Source: Bacteroides sp. (GTDB taxonomy: Bacteria; Bacteroidota; Bacteroidia; Bacteroidales; Muribaculaceae). Taken from it: a stretch of DNA of 54,712 nt. Both the position numbers and the translations under genes were made by a program. Below the pieces are notes generated by a model that did no database searches, was not told where the DNA came from, and saw only the letters and a program-made list of their open reading frames with translations. Location of the stretch: the NCBI GenBank assembly GCA_014802425.1, contig JAAVCH010000020.1, positions 5,101 to 59,812 of the forward strand, written 5' to 3'. Of the stretch, positions 1 to 7,752 are shown in pieces (position 1 is the first letter of the stretch; the number at the start of each line of letters is the position of its first letter).

Positions 1-1058
1 TCCACCACGAGCATGAGGTTCCCCCCCTTATAGCGGTAGGGTGTGTCGAAGGGTATCTTCAGGATTTCGGCCCAGTTGGAGAAGGTGCCCACGCGGGTGT
101 CGAGCGTCAGCTCCCTTTCGGCCACGAGCGTCAGCCTGTCCGTGTCGGGGGCGGCTACGGGAAGCGTCGTGTCGGCGGTCTCGCCGAGGTAGACCTTTAT
201 GGTGTGGGGAAGCGAGGATGTGGAGTACACCGAGCCGTAGAAGGAAATCCGGTGTATATCCTTGCCCGAAGGGATGCCGAGGATGTCCGACGTGTAGATC
301 GAGGCGCTGAGCGTGTTGAAGGCTGCGAAGTCAAGCGGCAGGCGCTCGTACTCGGCGTATTGGCCGTGGGAGCCGACCGTGACCGACTCCAGCTCCACGT
401 ACCCCTCCGGCATCTCGATGCCGAGTTCCATCACGGGGAGGTTGTTGTAGGTGTATTTGTTGTAGGAGGCCCAGTCGTTGTTGCTGAGGGTGAGCAACGA
501 GGAGCGGGCCACTGTCTGATAGGCGAAGTTGACCGAGGCGGCTGGCAGTTCGTCGATATGCGATTTGACCACCACGTGCAGGTTGCCCCCTTCATAGACG
601 AAGGGCTCGGCGAGCTCCACCTCCAGAAGCGTTGCCGCCGCCCCCTTGTCCTCGCTCTCGGCTATGGATGCCGGACCGGAGTAGACGCATGTGAAGTCCG
701 ACAGGTCGGAATGGTCGGCCGGAGCAGTTGTGGCCTGGGTGGGCTTGACATAGATTTCATAGGTCATGCCGGGGATATCGGCTCCGGCTATGCCGAGATA
801 CGACATCGAGCATATCTTCGCGTCCTCGGGCACGCCTCCGAAGAGGTCGGCCGTGTAGACGGTCTCCGTCCATGTGTCGTGCCAGGTGGCGCACACCGGC
901 ACAAAAGTGGTATAGCTGCCGATTTCGCCCACCCTGACATTTTTCCGCTCGGCGCGACCCCCTGAGGCCACCATGAGCATCAGCACTGTCAGAAAGATAT
1001 TCGCGAGTGTGCCCCGGTGTAGGCGCGGGGAGCCGCATCGTTTAAATCTTCTTCTCAT
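1..1058 (-). CDS. Secreted protein with repeated adhesin-like modules (3' end outside window)
   Basis: The frame opens at the ATG at 1058 and stays open to the window edge, so the C-terminus is missing (352 codons visible). The N-terminus is basic, then has a hydrophobic stretch (about residues 20-35, NIFLTVLMLMVASGG) that looks like a signal peptide. Two modules of about 130 residues follow, each ending in a similar motif, YEGGNLHVVV and YKGGNLMLVV. Such GGNL-ending beta-sandwich repeats occur in large secreted Bacteroidetes proteins, some carrying type IX secretion tails. It diverges from the gene at 1212, and a TAnnTTTG box lies 28 bases upstream of its start. Function is unknown; surface or secreted location is inferred. 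Confidence 0.7.
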   Translation of the reverse strand, partial: MRRRFKRCGSPRLHRGTLANIFLTVLMLMVASGGRAERKNVRVGEIGSYTTFVPVCATWHDTWTETVYTADLFGGVPEDAKICSMSYLGIAGADIPGMTYEIYVKPTQATTAPADHSDLSDFTCVYSGPASIAESEDKGAAATLLEVELAEPFVYEGGNLHVVVKSHIDELPAASVNFAYQTVARSSLLTLSNNDWASYNKYTYNNLPVMELGIEMPEGYVELESVTVGSHGQYAEYERLPLDFAAFNTLSASIYTSDILGIPSGKDIHRISFYGSVYSTSSLPHTIKVYLGETADTTLPVAAPDTDRLTLVAERELTLDTRVGTFSNWAEILKIPFDTPYRYKGGNLMLVV

Positions 1059-1085
1059 AGGATGTTGGTTAGTGATTAAAAATCA

Positions 1086-1093
1086 CAAAGATA
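1086..1093 (-). promoter_or_regulatory. Bacteroidetes -7 box (TATCTTTG) for the partial secreted-protein gene
   Basis: The minus strand reads TATCTTTG, matching TAnnTTTG, 28 bases before the ATG at 1058. I see no clean TTG at the expected -33 spacing. Confidence 0.5.
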
Positions 1094-1182
1094 ATCAAAT
1101 TTTACAATAATCCTAATCCATGCGGAGCCAATACCGGATAATTAATTATCGGGATTTATGGGCGTGCCCTCCGGAGGGAGCG

Positions 1183-1190
1183 TATCTTTG
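1183..1190 (+). promoter_or_regulatory. Bacteroidetes -7 box (TATCTTTG) for the gene at 1212
   Basis: TATCTTTG matches TAnnTTTG and lies 22 bases upstream of the ATG at 1212. It falls inside the longer open frame that begins at 1158, so that extension is probably untranslated and 1212 is the likelier start. Confidence 0.5.
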
Positions 1191-1211
1191 CCCGGAAAAA
1201 TTCCTTACCTC

Positions 1212-3239
1212 ATGAGCAAGAATCAGAAACAGTCGCTCCGCACCCTGCGGGAATATGAGATAACGCTCACCTCCCCCTCCGGCAGCTCCGACATCGAATG
1301 CGCCGACGGGGAAGTGGCCGTACACACGGGGATTCCCTGGCTTCTGAACCGCGACACTCTCCCGGACGGTGCCGGGACATCGTCCGGCGCATCATCTTCC
1401 GGCGCGGCCGATGCCGGGTTCTCCCCCATTCCCGAAGGCACACGCCTGCTTGCAGTACACTCGCCGGAGCACCGGGCGGCCTCGAAGCGCTACGTCTACA
1501 TGGATTCCCATGGCCTGATAGGGGTCACACCGGGCGCCGAGTCCCTCTACGAGCCGGTCGGGTTCTGGCCCCGCGCGCTCGGCACACTCCGTCAGACCGT
1601 GCCCTACGGAAACATCCTTACCCTCATAGGCACCTCGGGCATGGGCTGGATGACACTCGGCTCCTATGGACGCTACAGTCTGCGCTTCTCCCTCCCGGAG
1701 CCCCCGGAAGTGAGCTACACCATGATGCCGGCCCATCTCGAAGGGTACACCCGCATGGCCGGCTCCCGCCCCTCGCTCACAGTGGAGGTCGGATTCAAGG
1801 AGAGCGAGGAAATCTCCGCCGACGACCTCGCGGGATGGCTCACCGCAGGCGACTCCTCGGCCGTGGGCGTGATTTTCCGCCGCAGGATCCTGCAGGGAGT
1901 GGCCGACGCGGTGGAGAGATATGTGGCCGACGCGCGGCGCGCCGGCCTCTGGCTCATGCCGGCGCGGTGCGTCGTGAGCTACGGCGGTGCGGTGCCCGGG
2001 GTGATGACGGTGGCCGATCCGGGTTACGCTCCCCCCTCGGCGCGTCTTGAGGAATGGAAATGGAGCGCGCGCACGCTGACCATGACGCTTTCGCTGTCGC
2101 TGCGCCCCATGAGCCTGACGGCCGCGTTTACGGCCACCGACTCGCAAGCCGACTGGCAGGAGGTGTTTCCGGAGGTCTGGTTTGCCGTGGCCGGTGATTC
2201 CGGATTTTCCAGCCGTCCCGACGGGCGGGTCGAGGCCACCGCCCTTACCGCCATCGTCGGAGAAGAGGCGCGTTCGTTCCGCTTCGCCTCGCTTACGGCC
2301 GAAGATGCCCTCCGCCGGGCCGGAGGGCTGACGGGGTTCCAGACCGTGGCGCGCAGCCGGCCGCATACGGTGCTGACGCAGTTCGTCAATCTCCCCTGCC
2401 CCCTCGATGACGACGCCCCCTACACCCCCGACTATACCGACGCCGCCACAATCTATCCGCGCGGTGCGGCATTGACCGATGAAGGGGTGATCCTTTACGG
2501 CGGCTATCGCCATACGTCCACCCCTGAAGATGAGGAGGGCCACGACCAGCCGCTTGAGGACTCGCTGCTGGCCCCGGAGCCCGGCATCGGCGGAGGGGTG
2601 GTCTACAGGCATCTGACCCGCGTCAGCGACTCTCGCCTGGCAGGTGTGGTACAGATGTCGGGAAGCAAGGGGAAGGAAATCGGGGCGCGTCATCCCCTGT
2701 GTGCCGTATCGGCCGACGGCGTGCGCCTGCTTACGGCCGACGGATCCGGAGCCTACCGCAATACCCGGCTCGTATCGCGTCTGGGCGCCCTGGAGCGGGA
2801 GGGAGCGGACGTGGATGTGTATCCTGTGCCGGACGGCGCACGGTTCCATTCCGCCGAAGGGGTGGCCCACGTATCGCTTGGCGGCACGGTCACCATCATC
2901 GGGCCGCTGCCGGAGGAAGAGGCCGAACTTCCACCCGACCTCACGGGGTCGCTCGTGGCCGGCGGCTCGCCGGGATGCTATCTTCTGACACGCCCGCTGA
3001 AGCTGGGCTCCGCGTTCGGGCGCGAGAGCCTGCGTGAGGCGGAGGCGCCGGTGCCCGGGGTGCTGGTCACCGTAGAGGGGAGCGACGACCTATCGTCATG
3101 GACACGCATAGCGCGTGGAGCCTCCCCGCTGCGCGGAGTCTACGCCCCCTGCTTCCGCTATCTGAGGGTGGCTCTCTTCGGGCCCACGTCCGCAGCCGGC
3201 ATGCTGCGGAGCGTGCGCCTCGTGACGCGGCGCCACTGA
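1212..3239 (+). CDS. Orphan 675-residue protein, phage-structural-like C-terminus, function unknown
   Basis: I do not recognise a named family. The start at ATG 1212 (MSKNQKQSLRTL) is preferred over 1158 because a promoter box sits between them. There is no signal peptide or membrane segment, so it should be cytosolic. The sequence is a long series of beta-rich segments with many W, Y and G residues. The last 80 residues, with YLLTRPLKLGS, GSDDLSSWTRIARG and YFRL-like FRYLRVALFG, recall a C-terminal module I associate with long structural or appendage proteins of Bacteroidales prophage-like elements; that link is from memory. No other phage genes lie nearby, so it is either domesticated or independent. 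A strong hairpin follows at 3278. Confidence 0.6.
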   Translation: MSKNQKQSLRTLREYEITLTSPSGSSDIECADGEVAVHTGIPWLLNRDTLPDGAGTSSGASSSGAADAGFSPIPEGTRLLAVHSPEHRAASKRYVYMDSHGLIGVTPGAESLYEPVGFWPRALGTLRQTVPYGNILTLIGTSGMGWMTLGSYGRYSLRFSLPEPPEVSYTMMPAHLEGYTRMAGSRPSLTVEVGFKESEEISADDLAGWLTAGDSSAVGVIFRRRILQGVADAVERYVADARRAGLWLMPARCVVSYGGAVPGVMTVADPGYAPPSARLEEWKWSARTLTMTLSLSLRPMSLTAAFTATDSQADWQEVFPEVWFAVAGDSGFSSRPDGRVEATALTAIVGEEARSFRFASLTAEDALRRAGGLTGFQTVARSRPHTVLTQFVNLPCPLDDDAPYTPDYTDAATIYPRGAALTDEGVILYGGYRHTSTPEDEEGHDQPLEDSLLAPEPGIGGGVVYRHLTRVSDSRLAGVVQMSGSKGKEIGARHPLCAVSADGVRLLTADGSGAYRNTRLVSRLGALEREGADVDVYPVPDGARFHSAEGVAHVSLGGTVTIIGPLPEEEAELPPDLTGSLVAGGSPGCYLLTRPLKLGSAFGRESLREAEAPVPGVLVTVEGSDDLSSWTRIARGASPLRGVYAPCFRYLRVALFGPTSAAGMLRSVRLVTRRH

Positions 3240-3277
3240 CGCGGCTACGGCTCCTCCGGCAGACGCCGCAAAAGGAA

Positions 3278-3311
3278 ATGCCGCCGATCCCGGCTTCGGG
3301 ATCGGCGGCAT
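3278..3311. terminator. Bidirectional terminator hairpin between converging genes
   Basis: A perfect 15-base-pair stem (ATGCCGCCGATCCCG with its complement) closes a GCTT tetraloop. It lies 38 bases after the stop at 3239 and 28 bases after the end of secG on the other strand. A short T-rich stretch follows on the plus side. Confidence 0.75.
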
Positions 3312-3339
3312 GATATCTTTTAAATGGAAAAGGAGTGCG

Positions 3340-3672
3340 TCACTTCGACGCGGGAGCCTGTGCGGGAGCGGCTGCGGGGGCTGCTGCCGGAGCTGCCGCG
3401 GGAGCCGTAGTGGCGGCCGGAGCTGACTCGATGGCAGAGCGGGTCACGGGCGACTTGATGGCGAACGAAGCGCAGATGCTCACCACGCAGATGAAGATGG
3501 CGAGGCCCCATGTGGCTTTCTCGATGAAGTCCGTGGTCTTACGGTAGCCGAGGTACTGGTTGCCACCCGAATAGTCGGATGCCAGACCGCCTCCTTTGGA
3601 TTTCTGGATAAGCACCACGCAGATGAGCAGGATGCATGCCAGCACAATAAGGATTGCAAGAAAAATATACAT
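3340..3672 (-). CDS. secG: Preprotein translocase subunit SecG
   Basis: SecG is the small inner-membrane partner of SecYE that aids SecA-driven protein export. The 110-residue protein has the family layout: a first membrane helix (about 2-21, IFLAILIVLACILLICVVLI), the conserved loop QKSKGGGLASDYSGG, and a second helix (about 53-73). The C-terminus is a low-complexity tail of Ala-Pro repeats, common in Bacteroidales SecG. It is the last gene of a minus-strand series sigma-54 activator, lptE, conserved small protein, secG, an order I know from Bacteroides, and it ends at the shared terminator at 3278. Confidence 0.92.
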   Translation of the reverse strand: MYIFLAILIVLACILLICVVLIQKSKGGGLASDYSGGNQYLGYRKTTDFIEKATWGLAIFICVVSICASFAIKSPVTRSAIESAPAATTAPAAAPAAAPAAAPAQAPASK

Positions 3673-3754
3673 AGTCGTCTTTTTGATTTATTTCACGTAG
3701 ATGTTCTGTCACGTTTCGCCGGCCGCCAATCATCAGAACGCGGGCCGGAACGGG

Positions 3755-4282
3755 CTATTTTCCCGCACCTGCCTTCGAGCGATTGATGATTAGCTTCTTA
3801 AGGAAGCGTATTTGGTCTGCAAAGTAAATACTTTTTTCGGGATTATTCAAATTTAATTCCTTAATAATCTCTATGGCGGCTTCATATTCCCCTTTTTTTA
3901 TCAGCCGGCGCACATCGGAAGGGTCGGGTGCCGTAGGGCGGCCATCGGAGCCGCCGTCGGCGGGAGGGAGCTGCTGAAGGCGCGCCACATCGGGTGGAAG
4001 CTGCGCCGATGCTGAGCCGTAGCGGCTGATGAAGGCGTCGATGGAGTCGGCCGGAACTGCGGCGCCGGAGGGTGTAGGCGGGGCTTCGGGCGCATCCTCC
4101 TCACCGAGCAGGGCCGCGAGGATGGCAGGATCGCCGACGCACATTCCGAGGATGTCGGCCAGGCGGCGCCGGTGCTCCTGACTGTCGCTCTGGTCGAGCC
4201 CGCGCAGGGCCGCATAGGCATACCAGGGGTAACGCTCCAGCATCTCAAGGGTGGCGTGTATGTCGGAAGGATAAGTGGGCAT
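3755..4282 (-). CDS. Conserved hypothetical protein between LptE and SecG
   Basis: The 175-residue protein has no signal or membrane segment. Residues 1-65 are helical (TLEMLERYPWYAYAALRGLD), residues 65-125 are a Pro/Ala-rich linker, and the last 50 residues (LIKKGEYEAAIEIIKELNLN, then a helix ending LKKLIIN) look like a single tetratricopeptide-type helical pair. A protein with such a C-terminus is usual at this place in Bacteroidales genomes, between the LPS transport lipoprotein LptE and SecG, which suggests an envelope-linked helper role. That role is inference. The gap to lptE is 66 bases, so it is probably co-transcribed. Confidence 0.75.
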   Translation of the reverse strand: MPTYPSDIHATLEMLERYPWYAYAALRGLDQSDSQEHRRRLADILGMCVGDPAILAALLGEEDAPEAPPTPSGAAVPADSIDAFISRYGSASAQLPPDVARLQQLPPADGGSDGRPTAPDPSDVRRLIKKGEYEAAIEIIKELNLNNPEKSIYFADQIRFLKKLIINRSKAGAGK

Positions 4283-4348
4283 ATCGTCGGGGTCAGTGGA
4301 TATGGAAGGTGTCTTTTCTTTGACGGGGAGAGAGGGAGGAGGGCGCCT

Positions 4349-4873
4349 CTACCAGTTGCCTAAGGTGGCGTTGAAGATGAGGTCCACGAGTTCTTCGGAG
4401 ATTTCGCGGCAGAGGTCGTCCTGCACGTCGATGAGCAGAAGCGAGGCCGAGAACTGGCGGTAGGCCGAGAACGACTGGTCGATACTGTTGGCCGGGTTGA
4501 CGTGGTCCGTATATTTCACGCGCACCGTGATGGTGAGGCGTGTCTCCGTGGCGTAGGCGTCCTCCCCCACGGCCTGGGGGGAGAGGGAATAGCCGGTTAT
4601 CTCGCCCGTCATCTCCGCGTCGGCGTTGCCGTCGGTGATCTGGAGACGCGTCTGGCGGGTCACTGCGTCCATGAGCTGGTTCTGGAATTCCTGCTGCAGC
4701 GGCGGATATACGAGGGCTGCGCGTATCGGGAATTCCGTTATGTTGATCGTCTTGTAGAGGTCGTAGTTGATGGCGGATCCGTTGAGCTTGTAGCTGATGG
4801 TGCACGAGGTCATCACCAGGGCGAGGATGGCCACGAAGGCCGCAACGAACGCCGAGGGTTTAATCGAGGCCAT
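4349..4873 (-). CDS. lptE: LPS assembly lipoprotein LptE
   Basis: LptE plugs the LptD barrel in the outer membrane and helps place lipopolysaccharide on the cell surface. From the ATG at 4873 the protein has 174 residues: a signal peptide with lipobox LVMTSC (Cys about 24), then the LptE-type start CTISYKLNGSAINYDLYKTI and a conserved PLQQEFQNQLMDAVTRQTRL stretch. A longer open frame reaching 5032 overlaps the upstream gene and lacks a signal peptide at its start, so the internal ATG is chosen; it overlaps the stop of the sigma-54 activator gene by 14 bases, which implies translational coupling. Confidence 0.85.
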   Translation of the reverse strand: MASIKPSAFVAAFVAILALVMTSCTISYKLNGSAINYDLYKTINITEFPIRAALVYPPLQQEFQNQLMDAVTRQTRLQITDGNADAEMTGEITGYSLSPQAVGEDAYATETRLTITVRVKYTDHVNPANSIDQSFSAYRQFSASLLLIDVQDDLCREISEELVDLIFNATLGNW

Positions 4874-6044
4874 ATTCGCGTATTTTGCGGTAGAGTGTCC
4901 GTGGAGAGATCTGAAGCTGTTCGGCGGCGCGTTTCTTGTCGCCGTTGTTGCGCCGGAGCGCGTCGGCCACCGCCTCGCGCTCGGCATCGACCAGCGTCGG
5001 GGGTTCGCCGGCATCATCATCCGTATCTTCAAGCAGGTCGCGCGCCTCGATGCGGCGGGGTGTGTGCCCCAGGAATCCTACGGCCCTCTTCGGCGCTTCA
5101 CCGGCGTCGGCTCCGAGGCGGGCGCGGAGCTCGGCTATCTCGCCCCGCAGGGCGAATATCGACTGCCAGAGGAACTCGCGCTCCTGCTCGTAGCTGTGCG
5201 GGTCATGCTGCGGCAGGGGGTTGTCCCCCTCGGCGTGGCGTGCGGAGGGCAGGAGGTCGAGGAGGTCGTGGCGCGAGATCTCCCTGCCGGCGTTGAATAG
5301 GGCGAGCTGCTCCACGATGTTCTTGAGCTGGCGCACATTGCCCGGCCAGCGGTAGAGGGTCATGGCGTGGCGTGCCTCTTCGGAAAACGTGATGGGGGCC
5401 GTCATGTAGCGCTCGGCGAAGTCCGAGGCGAACTTGCGCGCCAGCAGCGTCACGTCGTCGCCCCGGTCATGGAGCGGAGGCACGTCGATGATGATGGTGG
5501 AGAGACGGTAATAGAGGTCTTCGCGGAATTTCCCCTTCCGCACAGCCTGCTGGAGGTCGACATTGGTGGCGGCCACGATGCGCACGTCCGTGCGCTGCAC
5601 CGACGACGAACCCACCTTCATGAACTCGCCGCTTTCGAGCACCCTCAGCAGGCGCGCCTGTGTGGTGAGCGGCAGTTCGGCCACTTCATCAAGAAAGATC
5701 GTGCCTCCGTCGGCCTCCTCGAAGTATCCCTTACGGGTGGCCACGGCGCCGGTGAAGGCACCCTTCTCATGTCCGAAAAGCTCGGAGTCGATGGTCCCCT
5801 CGGGGATGGCGCCGCAATTGACGGCTATGTATTTCTTGTGCTTCCGGGCTCCGGAATTATGGATTATCTGGGGGAAGAACTCCTTGCCCGCGCCGCTTTC
5901 GCCGGTCACGAGCACCGACAAGTCGATCGGCGCCACACGTATGGCCCTCTCGATGGCGTTGATGAGGGCCGGCGAGTTGCCGATTATCGAAAAGCGCTGT
6001 TTGGCGCGCATCACATCCTGCGGTATCTGAGTCTCTTGCTGCAT
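4860..6044 (-). CDS. Sigma-54-dependent transcriptional activator (AAA+ enhancer-binding protein)
   Basis: This type of protein uses ATP to remodel RNA polymerase carrying sigma-54. The AAA+ domain is complete: Walker A GESGAGKE, sigma-54 contact loop GAFTGA, Walker B GGTIFLDEVAEL, and RWPGNVRQLKN. A Fis-type helix-turn-helix ends the protein (KKRAAEQLQISPRTLYRKI). There is no N-terminal receiver, as in the family copy usually found upstream of lptE in Bacteroidales. The open frame continues upstream to 6212, but the extra residues come from a ferritin 5' fragment and a promoter, so I start at ATG 6044 (MQQETQIPQD). The ATG at 6008 is an alternative. The target genes are unknown. Confidence 0.88.
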   Translation of the reverse strand: MQQETQIPQDVMRAKQRFSIIGNSPALINAIERAIRVAPIDLSVLVTGESGAGKEFFPQIIHNSGARKHKKYIAVNCGAIPEGTIDSELFGHEKGAFTGAVATRKGYFEEADGGTIFLDEVAELPLTTQARLLRVLESGEFMKVGSSSVQRTDVRIVAATNVDLQQAVRKGKFREDLYYRLSTIIIDVPPLHDRGDDVTLLARKFASDFAERYMTAPITFSEEARHAMTLYRWPGNVRQLKNIVEQLALFNAGREISRHDLLDLLPSARHAEGDNPLPQHDPHSYEQEREFLWQSIFALRGEIAELRARLGADAGEAPKRAVGFLGHTPRRIEARDLLEDTDDDAGEPPTLVDAEREAVADALRRNNGDKKRAAEQLQISPRTLYRKIREYGLD

Positions 6045-6050
6045 ATTCTG

Positions 6051-6080
6051 CAAAATTAATAAATTTTCGTGTGTCGGCAA
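6051..6080 (-). promoter_or_regulatory. Promoter of the sigma-54 activator gene (TTG-N19-TAATTTTG)
   Basis: On the minus strand TTG (6078-6080), 19 bases, then TAATTTTG (6051-6058) fit the Bacteroidetes consensus fully. The box ends only 6 bases before the ATG at 6044, so the message would have almost no leader. The spacer is nearly the same as that of the promoter at 32239. Confidence 0.65.
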
Positions 6081-6101
6081 AGTGCCTTGCAGAGATATGA
6101 C

Positions 6102-6164
6102 AGCCGGCCACATCTCGGCGTTGATCTGCTCATTGAGAGCGTCTTCAATTTTCTGGTTAATCAT
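6102..6164 (-). pseudogene. 5' fragment of a ferritin gene (21 codons)
   Basis: From the ATG at 6164 the frame reads MINQKIEDALNEQINAEMWP, almost the same as the start of the intact ferritin at 8259 (MIKKKIEDALNEQINAEMWS). The likeness also holds in DNA and runs into the untranslated leader. After Ala 21 a 4-base insertion shifts the ferritin frame and homology ends. The frame happens to run on into the sigma-54 activator, so an in-frame fusion protein is possible on paper. The remaining 147 codons of ferritin are absent here. Confidence 0.8.
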
Positions 6165-6180
6165 GGTTTCAATATTTTTT
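6102..6180 (-). repeat. Direct repeat, copy A (ferritin start plus leader)
   Basis: This 79-base segment matches 8197-8276 with, by eye, five substitutions and one single-base indel. Two of the substitutions are silent third-position changes in the ferritin frame. Copies A and B lie about 2.1 kb apart in the same orientation and bracket the C10 remnant, the lipoprotein gene and the body of ferritin. Confidence 0.85.
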
Positions 6181-6318
6181 CGGAGGAGCGGCCACTCCGG
6201 CACCGCCCCCATATCTGACTTCTATACCACCCGACGTCCCCCTCCGATTGCATCGGCGCCGCCGCAAACGTCACGGCACAAAAACGGGAATATCCGATCA
6301 ACGATTTGGATTTAGAAC

Positions 6319-6729
6319 TCAAAATTCTGCACTCAGAGGATATTTACTCAAAAGCATACCCATAGCCAACGGGCCACACCCAACCGGCGTATGCCTCGAA
6401 GGATTAGTTGGCCAAACCGGTGTAAATCTATTGTATGGAGTCAATTGATGCCAATCTGCAATCACTCCGGGAAGTAAGGTGAGTGGATTTGCCAATTCTA
6501 CAATCCGATAATGCTTGTATTTAAAGTCAGAAGCCACAGGAGGTGTAATTGGCGTTGGGATAGTTATTCCGGCATTGAAGAGTGCCGCGTCCATGCCGGC
6601 AGTATAAAGGAACGAGGCTAAGACAGGATTATCCTTAAAATCCTCAGGCATTAACATCCCCTTTTCTGAAATAACATAGATTTCTTGTGAGGCAGGATTC
6701 CCAGGAAGGAGGATGAAACCACCATTTTT
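6319..6729 (-). pseudogene. Remnant of a C10-family (streptopain-like) cysteine peptidase
   Basis: The open frame begins after a stop at 6730-6732 without a proper start codon; the first ATG in frame is at 6657. Residues from NGGFILLPGNP to EDFKDNPVLASFLY resemble the end of the C10 prodomain. The active-cysteine region follows (WHQLTPYNRFTPVWP, then TPVGCGPLAMGMLL). The frame stops 14 residues after this motif, so the catalytic His half is missing, and the signal peptide and most of the prodomain are missing too. GC content is visibly lower than in neighbours. I read it as a gene truncated at both ends. The C10 assignment rests on the motif pattern. Confidence 0.65.
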
Positions 6730-6777
6730 TTATAACTATTAGGTTAATTCTATGTTTCTCCCATCATTACATTTTTC

Positions 6778-7506
6778 TTACTTGGAGCCATACCGGCTGT
6801 ATTCTGAAATCTTTACCGGATCATACTCACAGAGGGATGGTTGTACGAAATACAAATCATCAAGAAATGGACCTGTCCAATAAGGTGCAGTAGGGCCAAT
6901 TAAGTCAACTGTCACTTTCCATCCCCTGATTGAATCCGTGTCTTTGGGCGGAAATGTAATAGTAACCTCATCCGGCTTGATGTCACTAAACGATAATCCA
7001 CACTTATTGGAATCATTGATAAAGGGTTCAGATTCACCATACAAGTACCCACATTCCCACAATTCATAGTCATAATAAGCATTTTTAATCATAAGCCTGG
7101 CTCCAGACGGGGAAATAGGGAATGGATTCCAGGAATGGAAGATTATAACGTTTACCGTATCAGGACATTCACAATTTACTATCCTCCATAGATATTGTTC
7201 GCGTCCCAACACCCGAAACCGCTCATCCATATCCCAGATATCACTGTAAGTGAGCGTCTTATCAGGTGCAACGCGGAATATACCGCCCACATCTTTTCGG
7301 GAGGCATAGTCACGAATCAGACTCTCCTCATCCAATATGGTAGGGCTGACTCCCTTACTTGCTGCAAATTGAGTAGAATCTTCAGCTCCACCACCTTCCT
7401 TCTCCGACGTATTAGTGACTCTATGAGATGGTTTGCAGGCAAATACACTGCCCAGTACACCTAATAATAAACAAAAGACAGGGTAGGTCGACCAATGAGA
7501 TTTCAC
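6778..7506 (-). CDS. Hypothetical lipoprotein
   Basis: The 242-residue protein starts with a signal peptide and lipobox (LLLGVLGSVFAC, Cys about 24), so it should be anchored in the envelope. I do not recognise the rest. It is rich in aromatic residues and prolines, with SWNPFPISPSGARLMIKNAY and ITFPPKDTDSIRGWKVTVDL suggesting a beta-sandwich. It lies 49 bases upstream of the C10 peptidase remnant on the same strand and shares its lower GC content, so the two may have arrived together. In Bacteroides, C10 peptidases can be encoded beside dedicated inhibitors; whether this is one is speculation. Confidence 0.65.
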   Translation of the reverse strand: MKSHWSTYPVFCLLLGVLGSVFACKPSHRVTNTSEKEGGGAEDSTQFAASKGVSPTILDEESLIRDYASRKDVGGIFRVAPDKTLTYSDIWDMDERFRVLGREQYLWRIVNCECPDTVNVIIFHSWNPFPISPSGARLMIKNAYYDYELWECGYLYGESEPFINDSNKCGLSFSDIKPDEVTITFPPKDTDSIRGWKVTVDLIGPTAPYWTGPFLDDLYFVQPSLCEYDPVKISEYSRYGSK

Positions 7507-7694
7507 GACTAACAGATTTTAATTGCAAATATCTACGGTAGTGACTCACTAAGTGTATCTGAGGGCAGTCCCCATCAGAAGTTACTCTACAGAGGTAATC
7601 AAAAATTTTGTAATTTCTCCCATCAAAGTAATTTTGTTATGTTTGTAGCGTCAACAAAACATCTGTCGGTTCTATGCCGCGGCACTAATACGGC

Positions 7695-7728
7695 AGGGAC
7701 AGCCCCCGACCTGTCGGCGACTGTCCCT
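7695..7728 (-). terminator. Hairpin after ferritin
   Basis: Arms AGGGACAG and CTGTCCCT enclose a further small stem. It lies 25 bases past the ferritin stop. No strong T tract follows, so its terminator role is likely but not certain. Confidence 0.5.
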
Positions 7729-7752
7729 ATGGTATTGATTTTCACGTCTTTT

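Noticed and set aside
1392..2870. 492-codon open frame on the minus strand
   Set aside because: Antisense to the orphan protein at 1212; Arg/Gly/His-rich with no domain pattern, and the plus-strand gene has promoter and terminator.
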